Counted from the first letter of the stretch, positions 31,743 to 45,600 are shown. The stretch: 64,000 bases of DNA from Pagrus major (GCF_040436345.1 NC_133216.1:3128533-3192532), one strand, 5' to 3'. The notes: generated by a model not told the origin, from the sequence alone. Translations and numbers: made by a program.

Positions 31743-32860
31743 GGTATCTTTCACAAAACAACCTCCTTGACCCCAATCAGTCAGGCTTCAGGACTGCTCA
31801 CTCCACTGAGACGGCCCTCCTCACAGTGACTGAGTCCCTCCGTGCCACCAGAGCCTCGTCCCACTCGTCCGTCCTCATTCTCCTCGACCCATCTTCTGCG
31901 TTTGACACAGTCAGCCACCAAATCCTCCTCTCCACTCTGGCTGAACTTGGCATCGCTGACGCTGCTCTAACCTGGTTCACATCATACCTGACAAATCGCA
32001 CCTTTCAGGTCATAAGGAATGGCTCCTTGTCCAAACCCTGCTTTCTGTAATCTGGTGTCCCTCACGGCTCAGTCCTAAGACCACTTCTGTTCTCACTCTA
32101 CACCAGATCACTAGGCTCTGCAATCACATCACATGGATTCTCCTACCACTGTTATGCAGATGACACCCAACTGTTCTTCTCTTTTCCCCCAACATACATC
32201 TTGGAATGCCTGGTAGACATCTCCACCTCAAGCTCAACCTTCATAAAACTGAACTCCTCTTCATCCCGGGGAAAGACTGCCCTTGCATGAACCTGTCAGT
32301 CACTGTCGAGGACGTCACAGTATCGCCTTCATCGACTGGGAGGAATGACGGACAGACTATCCCGCACTCCCAACATCACTGCTGTGGCCCAATCCTGCAG
32401 ATATGCCCTCTACAACATCCGCAGGATCTGGTCTTTCCTTACAAAGGACACAATGCAACTCCTGGTCCAAGTGCTGGTCATCTCCCACCTGGACTACTAC
32501 AACTAGCTCTTGGCTGGACTCCCAGCCTCTGCGACTTAACCGGTACAGCATATCCAGAACCCTGCAGCGCACCTTGTTTTCAATCTGCCCAAACACTCCC
32601 ATGTGACCCCCCTCCACTGTGACCTCTTCTGGCTTCCTGTTGCAGCCCGGATCCGATTCAAGACGATGGTACTGGCCTTCAAGACCATCCACAGAACTGC
32701 ACCCATCTACCTCCAAACACTGGTCAGACCACACGCCCCACTACATCAGCTGGCTGGTACCGCCATCGCTGAGAGCAAACAAAGATCGCTCAGGGAAGTC
32801 ACGACTCTTCTCAGTTCTGGCGCCTCGGTGGTGGAACGAACTCCCGACCAATGTCAGGAC
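31743..32860 (+). mobile_element. L2/Maui-type LINE fragment, type 1, unit 5
   Basis: Same inactivating TAA (32048) and the same deletions as 10649-11766. The LTR begins directly after 'atgtcaggac', the same point as in unit 2, so both share one ancestral LTR insertion into the LINE. Confidence 0.85.
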
Positions 32861-33496
32861 TGTTATGATCCCAGTTTATGTTCACTGGTTGCCTGTTTTA
32901 TTTTGAAAATGTTGCCCTCATGTGTCGCCTCTAGCTTTACAGTTCCTCCTGTGTGTTTTTCCCTCCCAGTGTTTTTCTGTTTGTTCCCTCACCTGTCCTT
33001 TTCCCGCCTCACTCCACCTCTTCCTGATCCCCTTGTTAGTGTGTCCATCTATATAGTCTTTGTTCTCCCTCGTGTCTTTGTCAGATCGTTCTGTGATGTC
33101 CCGTTCCCGTTTCGGTGCCCTTCCATGTTGTTCCGACTTCGCCCGACTTCTCCCATGTCCGTCTTGGTCCGTCATCCTCTGTGTCTGTCTGTCCTCCCCC
33201 GTGTTGCCACCCTGCTCTCTTCTCCAGTGTCTCCTCATGTCTCCCGTTTGGTATGGTCCTGGTTTTGGTTTCTTGTTTCTCTTTTGATTTGTACTTTGCT
33301 CTTCTTTGCACTGTGTGTTAGCTTTTTGTTGCTACTTTGTTTTTGTCCTCGTGACTGGTTTTGGTTTATCTGTATTCCTCATTTCATTTATCTTCAGCTT
33401 TATTCAATTAAAACTCGCCTTTTGTTTCCCCCAATCCAGCCTCACCTGTGTGTCTGCATTTGGGTCCTCATCTCTTGTTAAACCTAACTCATAACA
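32861..33496 (+). mobile_element. Complete LTR (636 bp)
   Basis: Starts TGTTATGA and ends TCATAACA, a perfect 8-base inverted repeat with TG...CA ends. It is pyrimidine-rich and has an AATTAAA hexamer-like signal near 33405. It is inserted in the dead LINE and followed by an internal region. No second LTR is found downstream, so the element lost its 3' half. Confidence 0.85.
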
Positions 33497-34173
33497 GAAC
33501 GAACTGACCAAAAGTATGGACCCAGCAGACAAGTACGCACAGTTTTTGGACTTGAATTGGCAGTTGTTTTCAATGGCAGGACGGGTGTGGTGGATATGCT
33601 AGAGGCTGTATTTGCTTTCAAGGGAAAGCTGTTCTTTAGGCCCTGGTTGCGGGAGGCTCCGAGTGCTGCGGAACTAACTTTCGACTATCTGGCCAACAAA
33701 TGGCAGTGGTCCGGCTGACCAGCCCCTGTGCTCCTCCGTCGGCAGCCTGGCCGGCACCTGTTCCTGCTCCTCCGTCAGCGGTCCGGTCGAGTCCAGTTCC
33801 TGCCCCTCGGTCGTAGGTCCGGCCGAGTCCTGATCCTGCCAGTGGTTCTCCAGCCAGTGTTTCTCCGTCTGCGTTTCGGCCGACCAACCCCTGTGTTTCT
33901 CCGTTGGCGGTCCAGCCAACACCCACCGGTGTTTCCCTGCATCCTGCTCATCTTCTGGAGGGTCCCAGCCTTCGCTACCAGCCTCCAGTGGGTCCCATCC
34001 TACGCCTCCGCCATCAGCCTCCAGAGGGTTCCAGCTTTCACCGCCAGCCTCCAGAGGGTTCCAGCCATCGCCACCGTTGCCAACAGACTCCAGAGGGCTT
34101 CTGCAGTCCCAGAGGGTTTCCGCCTTCACCGCAGGCCTCCTGATAGGCCACTGCCCCTCATCCCGACTTCCTG
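33497..34173 (+). mobile_element. Internal region of a degenerate LTR retroelement
   Basis: Directly after the LTR a short frame starts at 33516 (MDPADKYAQFLDLNWQLFSM) and stops after 28 codons, probably the start of a gag-like gene. A deletion near 33700 leads into Pro/Ser-rich sequence shared with 24900-25198. I could not match the bases after the LTR to a primer-binding site. The end is fused to unit sequence at about 34174-34196. Confidence 0.65.
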
Positions 34174-34861
34174 GTTTCCCCCCGATCTGACTTTGGTTAT
34201 GTGACCATGATGTCGTCTGTTTGTAGCCTAACATTAGCTTTTTACTGCTAGAGATTTAATTTACGCTCTTTAAAAATCACAAAAGTGGTGTTAATCTGTG
34301 AAGATTATCTTGATGAACAAAACCTGTCAGAGTCACAGAGATTATTTTCTGCAATAATCCAAAATCCAGTTGAAAGATCCCGTAGGCTTTTTGTGGAGGG
34401 AACCAGAGCGATGCTAACTTCAGCCTTAGCCTACAAACACACGTCATGGCTACACCACTCTATTCTGCTGCATTTGATCAGAGACCCACTGAAGTGCCAA
34501 ACAGCAACACACTGAATCAGGCTGACCTCTGACCTCACATTGTGACTCAGACAATTCCTTTTTTTCAGCTTTTTCCTCGACTGAAGCTGCTATCCGGCCT
34601 GTTCACACAACTTCTGTCACTTTTATTTTGTGCATTTAGAAAACAATATTTATTGTGGACATTAAAAGGACGAATACTGAGTAATAAAATGCAGCAAATC
34701 CGTTTTTTAAATTTTTTTAATTTAATTTATCAAATATAATAAAAACAATAAAAACAGTAAAATGTTCCAAGTATATTTAAAATGATAACAGCTGTTTTTA
34801 ACCTGATTATATTTGTCATTTCTAATCAGTTATTTCATATAAATGATTGTTTGATCAACAG

Positions 34862-35137
34862 GTAACACTTTATAATAACCATCATTAATGAATGGTAAAT
34901 GTATAATTAATTAAAACTTAGTTAATAATTATTTCCCTGCTGATAAACAATGAGATGCTTTATGCATCATTTATCAAACAACTGTAGAGGTTCATCAGGC
35001 AGCTTTATAATATCATCTAAATAATGTTTACAGATGAACTACACAGTCTTTATTAATCATTTACAAACTATTATAAACAATTTGTAAATAAACTGTTCAT
35101 AAAACAGTTCATTATTTGTTAACAGTGAAATAATTAC
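34862..35137. mobile_element. MITE alpha, unit 5, truncated
   Basis: The left terminus is intact and the interior has lost a segment. The right terminus is replaced at about 35137 by a 'gacgtcaagttgacgtcaag' duplication. Confidence 0.7.
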
Positions 35138-35427
35138 GACGTCAAGTTGACGTCAAGATATTAAAGTGTGATCTGATCCTCAGCAATGATGCATCATTTC
35201 ATACAACTGTTTTGTGTTTTATTTGCAAAATCTCAATCTGCAAAAGAACAAAAAAAATAAATTAAATGCAAGATTCAAAATAAATAAACAAATATTAATC
35301 CTTAAAATTTCCACTTAAAAACTACATAGTGCACCTTTAATTGGTTGGAAAAAGTGTAAATGAATACCGTAGATGAGTTTCTCTCCCTTTATTTTGAAGT
35401 ATTCACCGGAAATGTAATTAAATGTGT

Positions 35428-35527
35428 TGCAGTTCCTCAGTGTGACCACCAGAGGGCGCAGAACACCCTGTAATGCATTGCTACTGTATTTCCACTGCCC
35501 TCTAGTGGTCACACGGGAGAACTGCAG
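35428..35527. repeat. Hairpin-forming inverted repeat upstream of flot2
   Basis: Arms of about 30 bases, 35428-35457 and 35497-35527, pair nearly completely. They contain 'gtgaccaccagagggc' and its mirror. The loop is about 39 bases. It resembles a small palindromic mobile element. Bases 35138-35427 show nothing else recognisable. Confidence 0.75.
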
Positions 35528-35639
35528 ACATAAAATAACTTCTACATCCGGTGTGACTTTCAAAGTAAGAGTAGTTAAGCGTCAATTTAGGTCAACCTCT
35601 CGGAGATATGTTTAATGGGGGGGGTATCGTTGAGCTAGC

Positions 35640-35918
35640 TCTACAGCTAGCTTCTCCGCTAGCACCGCTCAGCTTCCCGCAGAGCTGTTAGTCGCGTTAG
35701 CAAAGTTAGCAGAGCTGCCGCGCGGAGCTCGAGCCGGATTCCGGGTCTCTCGTGCTCACACGCGTTACGTCACCGGCAGTCAGCGCGGTGTCGTTAGGTG
35801 GGGCGGCCGCTGTGTTGTTGCTGCTGCTGTCGTCTCGGATTAATTACCGGATCGGAACCGTGTCTTCAGCTCCGTCAAGGGATCCGACTGGTTCTTTCTT
35901 CCGCTGTCTCGCGTCAAC
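35640..35918 (+). promoter_or_regulatory. flot2: CpG-rich promoter and 5' UTR of flot2
   Basis: GC- and CpG-rich block directly before the flotillin-2 ATG, with repeated GCTAGC motifs (about 35630-35665) and a CRE-like TTACGTCA at 35765-35772. No TATA box is evident. The transcription start cannot be placed from sequence alone. Confidence 0.6.
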
Positions 35919-38900
35919 ATGGGGAACTGTCTGACTGTGGGGCCGAACGAGGCTCTGGTGGTCTCCGGTAGGCGCTCTACGTCCTCCTCCTTAACGAGCT
36001 AACGAAGACAGCTAAGCTAACTGTCGTGTTGACACGGCTAACAGCGAGCTAGCTGGTGTCAAACCTAATCAAATCATCGCTCTCTCGTGAAGTCAGACAG
36101 CTAACAAATCCCCGCTGACACTCACATATCTGTGTAAAGTTCATAAATCAGGTTTAGATGACGTGAATCTGAGTTTAACGCTAAGCTCGTTAGCAAGTAA
36201 TGCAGCGGCGGTGTGTTAGCAGTGTTAGCGGTTATTAGCACACACACGGGTGCAGTTATTGTGGATTCAAGTGAAGTGTAAAAATTACAAACATGTGAAA
36301 GTAGAAACTGCAAAGTCTGGTGTGTTTTAAGCAGCTTGTCGTTTAATTTAGGCCTCACATCGATGTGCCTCCTGAAAGGGGGGCGGGTTAGCTCGTCCTC
36401 CATCGACTCTACTGAATGTAGCTGTGAATAATGTAAATAAAGACAAACAACACGAGCACACTGGAAGGTTTTACACGTTTAAGAGCAATATTAATATTTA
36501 CAATATTAATGAGGTAACAATACAAACTCAGATATACGTGTTTTTTTTCCCCACGACTGAATAAACGAGCTGAACACTGTTTAGAAGCTAGAAAGGTGGC
36601 AGGGTCCGCCACATATAAACAAAGTAAAGCAGTGTAAAATGTTGTTGTCCTCTCAGCTCAGTTTGTCTCTTAAACTACAGAGTGCACCTTTAAGACCACG
36701 AGTCTGATTTAAAAGAACAACATAAAATAAACCACAACAACACAACTTGATCCACAAATAAACACAGAAGAAGAAGAAGAAGAAGAAGAGAGATAAACAT
36801 GTTTTTTTGTTTTTTACAGTTTCAGAGGATGACAACATGTCTGTTATTGTTTAGAGAGGAACCAAACTGGAAGAACTAGTTTAAAAACATATTGGCTTTA
36901 GTTTCTCTCTGTGACGTGTTGTTTCTGTTGTGTATATAAAGTGTGTACATAAATACAGAAGCGTTTCATAAACACAGTTTTTGCAATGATTCGTCAAACC
37001 AAAATTCCCCCCCAAAACATAACAATGTCTTTTTGTGACCCATCGTCACCAGTTGAATATTGATAGAAAAAAGTCTAAATCTTGTGATTCCAGCTTCTTA
37101 AATATGAATATTTTCTGAATATCTTCGGGTTGTGACACTTTTTTTTCCTGACATTTTATAAACCAAACGACGAATCGATCAATTGAGAAAACAATCAACA
37201 ATGAAACTAATCGCTAGTTGAAGCCCTGTTATTATTTAAAACATTTTTCGAGGCTTAAAATTAAGAAATTGTTCAAGACTAGTGGAATATCTAAAGAAAT
37301 GACTCTCTGCCGCTCATCGCTGCTGTATAACGTAGTCGTACATCTCTGAGGCACATTCTCAGTTTATTCCACTGTTTCCTTACATGTTGTGTTTGTCGAG
37401 GCTCTGAAGTGAACAAAGTAAAATAAATGTTAAATGAATCCGCTGACTGCTCAGTGTTAAATCCATCAACATTTCTGTGCTTCCTCCTGCTGTTCCTACA
37501 GGTTGATATCAACATGCTACTTGTGGATAATTTATCCTGTTGTCTTAATGGACGTGTTCCTCTCCCCTCAGGTGGCTGTTGTGGCTCTGATATAAAGACC
37601 TACGTGGTGGGAGGCTGGTCCTGGGCGTGGTGGCTCATCTCGGACACTCAAAGGTGACAACGCAGTATAAACATAAGGGCTGTTTATGTTTTCCTGAAAT
37701 GGAGTTGGCCTTTAAGTAGCTCCTTGAAATTTTTTTCTTTTTCCATCAAGCACGACTCACCACAGATAAGTGGATTATACTATTAGAAGCCTTCTGGCGA
37801 AAGTGGCCGAGGTTTTTAAACAGACCGCAGCTGAAATGGACTTCTGCCGCGTTGAATTTCCACGGGGAAGTCAGAGAGATTATCTGCAGGCTGAAGAAGG
37901 AAGCTGTTCTACTACAGCCTGACTAGTATTACACAAAGTGTGTGGGAGAGGTTTCTACAGGTTCAAAGGTCTTTTTCCTTTTCGGCCGACACATTCACAC
38001 TTTTCAAAGCTGCGTCACAAGACAGCGAAAGTCCTCTGGTTAATATTTTCCTCACATTGATTGTTGTTACGCTCCGTCTGTTACTCTTCATCAGTGTCAG
38101 ACTGACCACATGTCAGATTGTGAAATTTTCCATTATCTCATCTCCTGAGTAATGCTTTGTTGTAACGTCCATTTAATTTATGTAGGAGTCGTGGCAGTAA
38201 AACAAAAGACAGCTGAGTGGAAACACACTGCATTAAGGTGCGGCCACATCCGATTTTACTCTCTATTAATTTAAAGAGGATGAGACGTTTCCTCTTATAG
38301 TCGCAGATAGATGCAGAGTTAATCTTGATATTATCCTCCGCCCTGAGTGATCCAATCACAGGTGGACAGCTCTAAGTGCCGGTGTGAACACCCCTAAGAC
38401 GCATTTAGGATGCATTTGAGATCCATTGCATCATATCCATTTGTCTCGCCCAAGATGTTGTCAGACGAGACATTATACGAAAAAGAAATATGTATTTCAT
38501 TTCACAGATAAATTACATCTTCGTTAATTGTTATAACTTTATATCAACATTTTGTTTTGACATTCATATCGTGAGTGTCTTAAAGTGGAATAATATACAT
38601 TTACTCAATCAACGACAGATTGCCTGTAAAAAAATCTTCACTATCCTCTGGCTTTCTAAATTAATGTAGAGATATTTTTATGTTGCTCTGATGTTGCTCT
38701 CAGTGTCACCCCTCACAGCAGACATTAGATAATGACTGTTTTTAATCCACATTAACTCAATAAGGTGAAATAATAAGACTCTCAGTGTGTTGATAATATA
38801 TATCATTTAACATATATAGCTTATGTTTAAAGTCTCTTTGTGGACTAATAAATGTGTTTGTGCTGCTTGCTGCAGGATAACTCTGGAGATCATGACTCTG

Positions 38901-41900
38901 CAGCCTCGCTGTGAGGATGTGGAGACAGCAGAGGGCGTAGCCATCACTGTCACAGGTGTGGCTCAGGTAAGACCACATCCCAGTGTGTTTCTCAGCTACA
39001 AGGGACTTAATCTGTTATCAGTAGTGTTTAACCACATTAATCTTTTATACTTCATACTTCATACTTCTTGTTGTTCTTCAGCACTTGGAGTTGCATTCGA
39101 TGTTTAACGTGTGCGATATAAATAAAGTTTGGTTGATGTTGTGACGTCACTCTGTCACTGTGTCGTCTTCAGGTGAAGGTCATGACGGAGCAGGACCTGC
39201 TGGCTGTGGCTTGCGAGCAGTTTCTGGGTAAATCAGTCATGGAGATCAAAGCTGTGGTTCTGCAGACTTTGGAGGGACATCTGCGCTCCATCCTCGGTAC
39301 GGACATTGATTTTATTTGAACTGTGTGTTTGTCAAAATTAGGACACCTGAATTCCTTGTCTGACAAGCCTGTATTTATAATAACTAACATTTTCAAACTG
39401 CTGATTATGTTCTTGATTCGTTATTTTCGAGGGTATAGTTTAAACAGTTTCTGAGAGTGGAAGGTGTCGTCTTCAGATGTTGTCTTTTGTCTTTTTAACC
39501 AACAGTCCGATGCAGAAGATCGTCAATTGACACATTTATTAAACAGAGTAAAGAAGCAAATCTTTAATCCTAATCCTCTTAACTCGAGATTGATTTGTCA
39601 TGGCAGCAGTGCAGTATCTGTCATGCATATTGTTATCACAAGAAAACCCAAAGACTCTTTGATTTCATGTCAGTTTAGTCACAGTTTTATTATGAACTTA
39701 AGAAAATTTGGCCAAAGAATTAAAATGGCTCAACACTCATGATGAAAACAGTGTGGCTGCTAGTTTCTGTCGTACTGTTGTTTGACTTGCATGGTAGACG
39801 TGTTCATGTGACATACAGATATCGACTGTGTCTCTGTGCTGCAGGTACTTTGACTGTGGAGCAGATCTATCAGGACAGGGACCAGTTTGCTAAACTGGTG
39901 AGGGAGGTAGCAGCTCCAGACGTGGGCAGGATGGGCATCGAGATCCTCAGCTTTACCATCAAGGTGGGTTAAAGGTGAAACACTGGCCGGTGGTCTGTCA
40001 GCCACCAGTACATGCAGTGATTATAATACCCGATTGAGATATTAATGAAGCTATCGAGCAATACGAGTAAAAATAATACAGTTCAGTATAGATTTAGACA
40101 TGAAGAGAAACGGTATGTGTCTGTTCAGCACGTGTGAATAAAGATAGAAGGTTTCCGTGTTGGATTGTGTTTTCTGAACACCTGAAAACCCTCAGAACTA
40201 ATGTAATCTGCTCGCTGAGTACAGTACAGCATATTGTGTTCAGCCACAAGGGGGCGTAAAGTTCCTGGTCCAGCATGAGCGGCGCACACAGAGCAGGACC
40301 AGTGATCAGTCTTCCTCACATCTTAGCTCTTCTCTGACAGGACGTCCTCGCTCATTCCAGAGTCTAAGCTGTCAGATATGTAGAAATAATTTAGGAACAA
40401 TTTAAATTTAAAAAAAAAATAGTTTATGGATGCTGCTGACTCGTAACGTTAAGTTATTTTACATGACTGACGAAGAGGCAGCTTGTGCACATTTCTCTAT
40501 GAAAACATGAATATACACATAAGATCTTAAAGACACAATGAGCTCCATTCGATGTATTTTGTAGTTAACTGTCCTAAAATTTTAACAAACATCAACAACT
40601 ACAACTAGCTCGCGTTTGTAGTTTTGACTCCAGCAAAGCTGTAGAAAATAGTTTGATTTTGATTTATCAGACATTGAAGTAGTTTTACTGCTCCAGCTCT
40701 TCCAGCAGTATTTCAGAAAGCTTTTTGAATATCTAGATAATGTTGTTTACTGGCCTCAATGATCGTAGCATGAACATGTGATGCACTATAAAAGTCATGA
40801 GCTTCATAAACTGGTCACTTCTCTAAAATCTTCAGTGTCAGAGGTTCATGTTTCTGTTTGTTGGGCACTGCCTGAATCTAATGCGCACACACTTTCAGCT
40901 CTCTGTGCATCGTTGTGACTGTGAGCGCTGCGTTGTATCCATTTCTGTATGAACGACCATTAAGAGGCCAGCATGCGGGAAACAGAGTGTGTGTTTATAC
41001 GCTGAGCAGTACTGCAGGAGTCATATCTGCTCATTAGAGAAGTCGTCTCTGCAGCTTCATGGGTCTGATAAGTGACTGGTGGGAGAGTTTATTGTTGTTG
41101 ATTAGAGCAAATTGAAGTGTGGTGCCGATGCAGCGGCTGACCACACTGCTCTGCTGGAAGCCCAGAGTACATTTCTATCACGTCAGTTAGACGGGATCAG
41201 ATGGTTTCTGATGCAAGAGGACCAGTAAGCTAATTAGTAAAGGCCTCAGACATTCATGGGTTGACTTTTACGTGTGTTTCTTTACATCTTGTAGTGTAGA
41301 TATTACTTGCAAATATATCCTGTTGGAGTCCTGATGTTCTTTATGTTTTTGTCGAATGTAGCTGAGATGTCAACAGCTTGAGTAAATGAGGCCTTTGTGG
41401 CAGCAGCTGACAGAAGTATTATGTTCCAACAATGTATAAGAGCTGAAGATTTGTTTAGTTACTCAGTTACTCAGTGCAGCACCCAGAGGATTATTTTCCA
41501 GAAAATATAAGAAATGTCCCCATATTTCTTTGATGACCTCCAGTTTTCCTTTGATAGCACAAGGCAGTTTCTCCAAAGCAAGGTAATAAGTTAGATCCCT
41601 GAACCACTGACTAACATTCGGTTCGTCTGGGTTTTTCCAAAAGAGAGCCACTGTATGTTTAGCTCGGAGAACACAGTATGTCATCATTTTCTTCTTGGTC
41701 TTACTGATATTCAATCCCACGGGGAACAGTCGAAGGATGCACATCTGTGGACATGTTGGTAACCTTTCAGACACAATCTGTGATAGTATATCAAGTACAT
41801 CTGATTCTCGGGCACAGTTTGCCTTTTCCACATTACATCTTACACAGTAGTCTGGGACATTGGGGTTGAAATGGTGGAGCAAAGACTGTTAACAGTTTAA

Positions 41901-42636
41901 AAACTGTTTAAGCTCTAGTTTGAAACTGGAATAATCTGTGTTGAGAGAAATGGGATATTTAAAAAACATGTTCACTACAAATCAAATTGGTTTTCTGTAT
42001 TCTGACGTACTCCAGACGACCAATGGCGATTCTGAGGCCACTCCTGAAAACTCATTGGCCGCCCCAGATCTGATACGTAGTTCGTAAGCAGCCTGCAAAC
42101 CAAGTTAAGCATTTAACGTTAGCGTTTTGGTTTTTTTATTGTTATTTGGACCAATTTGACAATGATCCTGCATGACGTTTGTTACTTCAAAGTGAATTGA
42201 CTGACTGATTGATTGATTGAGTGATTGAATTACATTTCCCTCCAGGGATATTAAGAGAATAGCTATGAAGAGAAGCAGAGATATTCAGAGCTTCTTCTTC
42301 AAAAAAGAAAAGAGTCAGAGCTTCTACCAGCAGCAGTGAAAAGGCCCAGTCAAGTCAGCAGCCTAGGTACAGCAGTAGTGACGAAGAGCAGTCAGCTCCC
42401 CCTGCACAGGATGGTAGGTCATGCTTAGATAGTTTGAATTTACCATGTAGGCTCACATTCAAGTTGTTTGTCACACCAGTTATACAATTACAACTGTCTG
42501 AAACATCACTGCACAATACTACACAATAGTTAAAACAGTTGTAAAAGTACAATAATAAAATAATAATAAAATGTGCATAATACATAAAGACACACACACA
42601 CACACGTATGTATGATTGTGTGAGTGTAAAAAATAT

Positions 42637-42676
<40 letters not shown>

Positions 42677-45600
42677 GTGTAGCAGAACCTCCAGCCTATT
42701 GATGTCTGGACATGAATACTGCATCCTATCGAATGACATTATTCAGTTCCAGTATCTCCAACAAATGATATCTAAGCTAAATAATAACATAAACTAAGCA
42801 TGTAAAGAACAATTATTTCTGTTTTTTCCTTACAAGCTTAGTTTATCTTTTGCTCACAGATAAACTTTTTAATGAGGCCTGTCTTTAAGTATTAAGCTTT
42901 GATTTGAAGTTTTTGGTTTGTTCTGTTGCCTGGATTGCTGTGTTTTTATGTAACCACAAGATGGCGCCTCAATTAGTAAAGCAAACACAGGAAACAGTGC
43001 AGGTGACACAGATGATGAGCTGATGACTGATTCATGTTATTCTACAGGATGAGTTAAGAGCAGTTGAATTGTGCTCCCTAATCTAACTTGTGAAGAGATG
43101 AGGACTTTAATCCACTCCAAGGAAATGGCTCTTAGAAAATCTGTACCCTATCCTGAACATAATTACTGATTAAAAACAGACATGTTAAATAACCAGAGGC
43201 TCCTGTAAAAAAAAATGTCCTGGATACGCCGCTGCAGACGTCGAGCTCTTAGCTCACACCAAAATTAGATTTTGCCAAATGGAGCAAATGAATTGAGTCT
43301 CATCTGTTACAGACTCACTTCGTGTCGGCTTACACAGATGTTTTTACATTTAAAGAATCTTGTCAGTTCATTTATTGTTTTATTTAAAACAGCCACAGTG
43401 AAAAATAAATGTATTGTATCAGATAATGCACAGTGATAATATTCATCTGTTGTGTAAAGCACGTATAACAACAACAACAACAACAACAAAAAAGAGTAAT
43501 AAATACATCTGCAGGACAGATTTTAAACTGACTAAACCTTCTTCAATCTCTAATATTTGTTGGGATCGCACTCCACAGTTTTGTTGCTGTGATTTTGTTG
43601 AGCAATGTTTTATATAACGGTCCCTCGCAGAAGATCTCGTCTTATTTCACCACGAGCTGTCAGATTACATTTTATTAAGGGATGAGGGAGCTGAACCAGG
43701 CAGTACTGGTCCTAAACACAAACAGTTCAAGGCTCAAAAGTTGTATTTTTCAATAATATTGCAATAATGGTACGAGTTTGTTTTTTTTGTCCAGTGTTTT
43801 AAGAGCTCATTTAAACTGTTTATAAAGTGGTTGTATGGTTGTTCCTCAGGCCTGTGACCAGGAGGGGGCGCTATAAGACAGATGCACTAAACTTGATAAA
43901 CCGTGTTTGATTTTACCTGAGATATACTTGGTATGTTTTTTTAAGATTATCACGCTTGAATACTTAAAATGGTTGACAGCCTCTACCTTTCCTCCTTTCA
44001 GTCAGATCTCAGAATCAGGAGAGTTGACTTATTTTATTGAAAATGAACATGGCGACCATCTTGGCTGCCTTCAAAGACGGGCATGAGTGTTGTTGCTGTT
44101 TTGATTCTGAAGCTGATCTCTGTACATGTTGACCTGTGTGTCTGTGCTCACAGGATGTGTACGATAAACTGGATTACCTGAGCTCCCTCGGGAAGACCCA
44201 GACCGCTGCTGTCCAGAGGGATGCAGACATCGGCGTGGCTGAGGCAGAGAGGGATGCTGGGATACGGGTGAGTAAGGAGGCTCTAGCAGGTGAGAAGCAG
44301 ATTCTGTTGTGCTCAACATTTAACTAAACTTTACATCTTCATCGTCTCACAGGAAGCAGAGTGTAAGAAGGAGATGATGGACGTCAAATTCCAGGCCGAC
44401 ACCAAGATGGCCGACTCCAAACGAGAGCTGGAGCTGCAGAAAGCTTCTTTCAACCAGGAAGTCAACACTAAGGTGAGCGCCTGGATGTTTAAAAACAACC
44501 TCAGGTGTGTGCGCTTCAGAAACGTGACAGTCTGTGTGCTGATGTGTTCAGAAAGCCGAGGCCCAGCTGGCGTACGAGCTGCAGGCGGCCAAGGAGCAGC
44601 AGAAGATCCGTCTGGAGGAGATCGAGATCGAGGTGGTGCAGAGGAAGAAGGAGATCACCATCGAGGAGAAGGAGATCGCCCGGACAGACAGGGAGCTCAT
44701 TGCTACTGTGAAGAGGCCCGCTGAGGCCGAGGCCTACAAGATGCAGCAGCTGGCTGAGGGGCACAAGTGAGTGAGAAACTGTCGGTTAAAGGGGCATTCA
44801 GACAGTTTTATCAGCTGTTTCTACCAGAATCACAAATGAGGAGCGAGAGAACTGCGAGAACCAACACTCGTGTTTTAGTCCAGAGTCTAAAACATCTGGT
44901 AAAAAGGAAATTTCAAAGTACAAAACACTCCAGCAGCTTTCACAGCAGCAGTGTTTTGGAATAACAACAAGCTTGTAACCTTCATGCCTCTTGAATTTAA
45001 TTCCAGATTCAGCAGCACAACACTTTATTTCTCTCTAAATATTCTGACATTAAGTCTGTTTTACCAGAACTTTAGGCAAATCAGATGAGCTGCAGCTGTG
45101 CTCATTTGCATCTGTAGTCCTCCCACCATAATGAAAACGGTCATTTGATAAGTAATTACCCCTCGTGTGAGGCAGAGAGTCAGTTTTGAAAGTAAATGGT
45201 ATTGAAAAGCAAATCTGGCGGCTCCTGTAGTGTCAACCTTCCACTTTCCAATGGCTCAACAGGAAGACCAGAGGTCGGCAGCTGCAGAGCAGCAACATCT
45301 CTGTTCTTCTGGTCGACATTTATTGTCTTTATTTTAGTTAACGATGTACCTGCAGGGTGGATGATTATCTGTCACACAGGCTTGAAACCCGCCTGAGAAC
45401 TCAGCATGCCACATTTCCATCTGCTGTGGCCACCTCCATTTTGCGCAACACGCATACATTATTTTATTTGTTGTTGGGACCAAAAATCAGACAAACAATT
45501 GTTTGTAAAGATGATCTGTGAGAAGAGTTTAACAGCGAGACGTTGTGTTGATGGGTGAATCAGATATCAGTTATTTTAACACGTGTGTTTCCCCACATCA

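Larger units (their letters stand above)
31094..35137. repeat. Tandem array unit 5, partial, no Ig gene
   Basis: Lead segment as in unit 1, element A, type-1 LINE, a full-length LTR and internal sequence, the link segment (34197-34560), then a truncated MITE alpha. Homology to the array stops near 35137, before beta, gamma, the satellite and the Ig gene. This is the right edge of the array. Confidence 0.8.

Noticed and set aside
33060..33481. Leu/Phe/Val-rich frames inside the LTR, possible membrane proteins
   Set aside because: The pyrimidine-rich LTR gives hydrophobic translations in several frames, and the region has clear LTR ends.
3100..35137. CRISPR-like array
   Set aside because: Repeats are kilobase units with genes and transposon pieces in a vertebrate genome. 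There are no short regularly spaced repeats with unique spacers.
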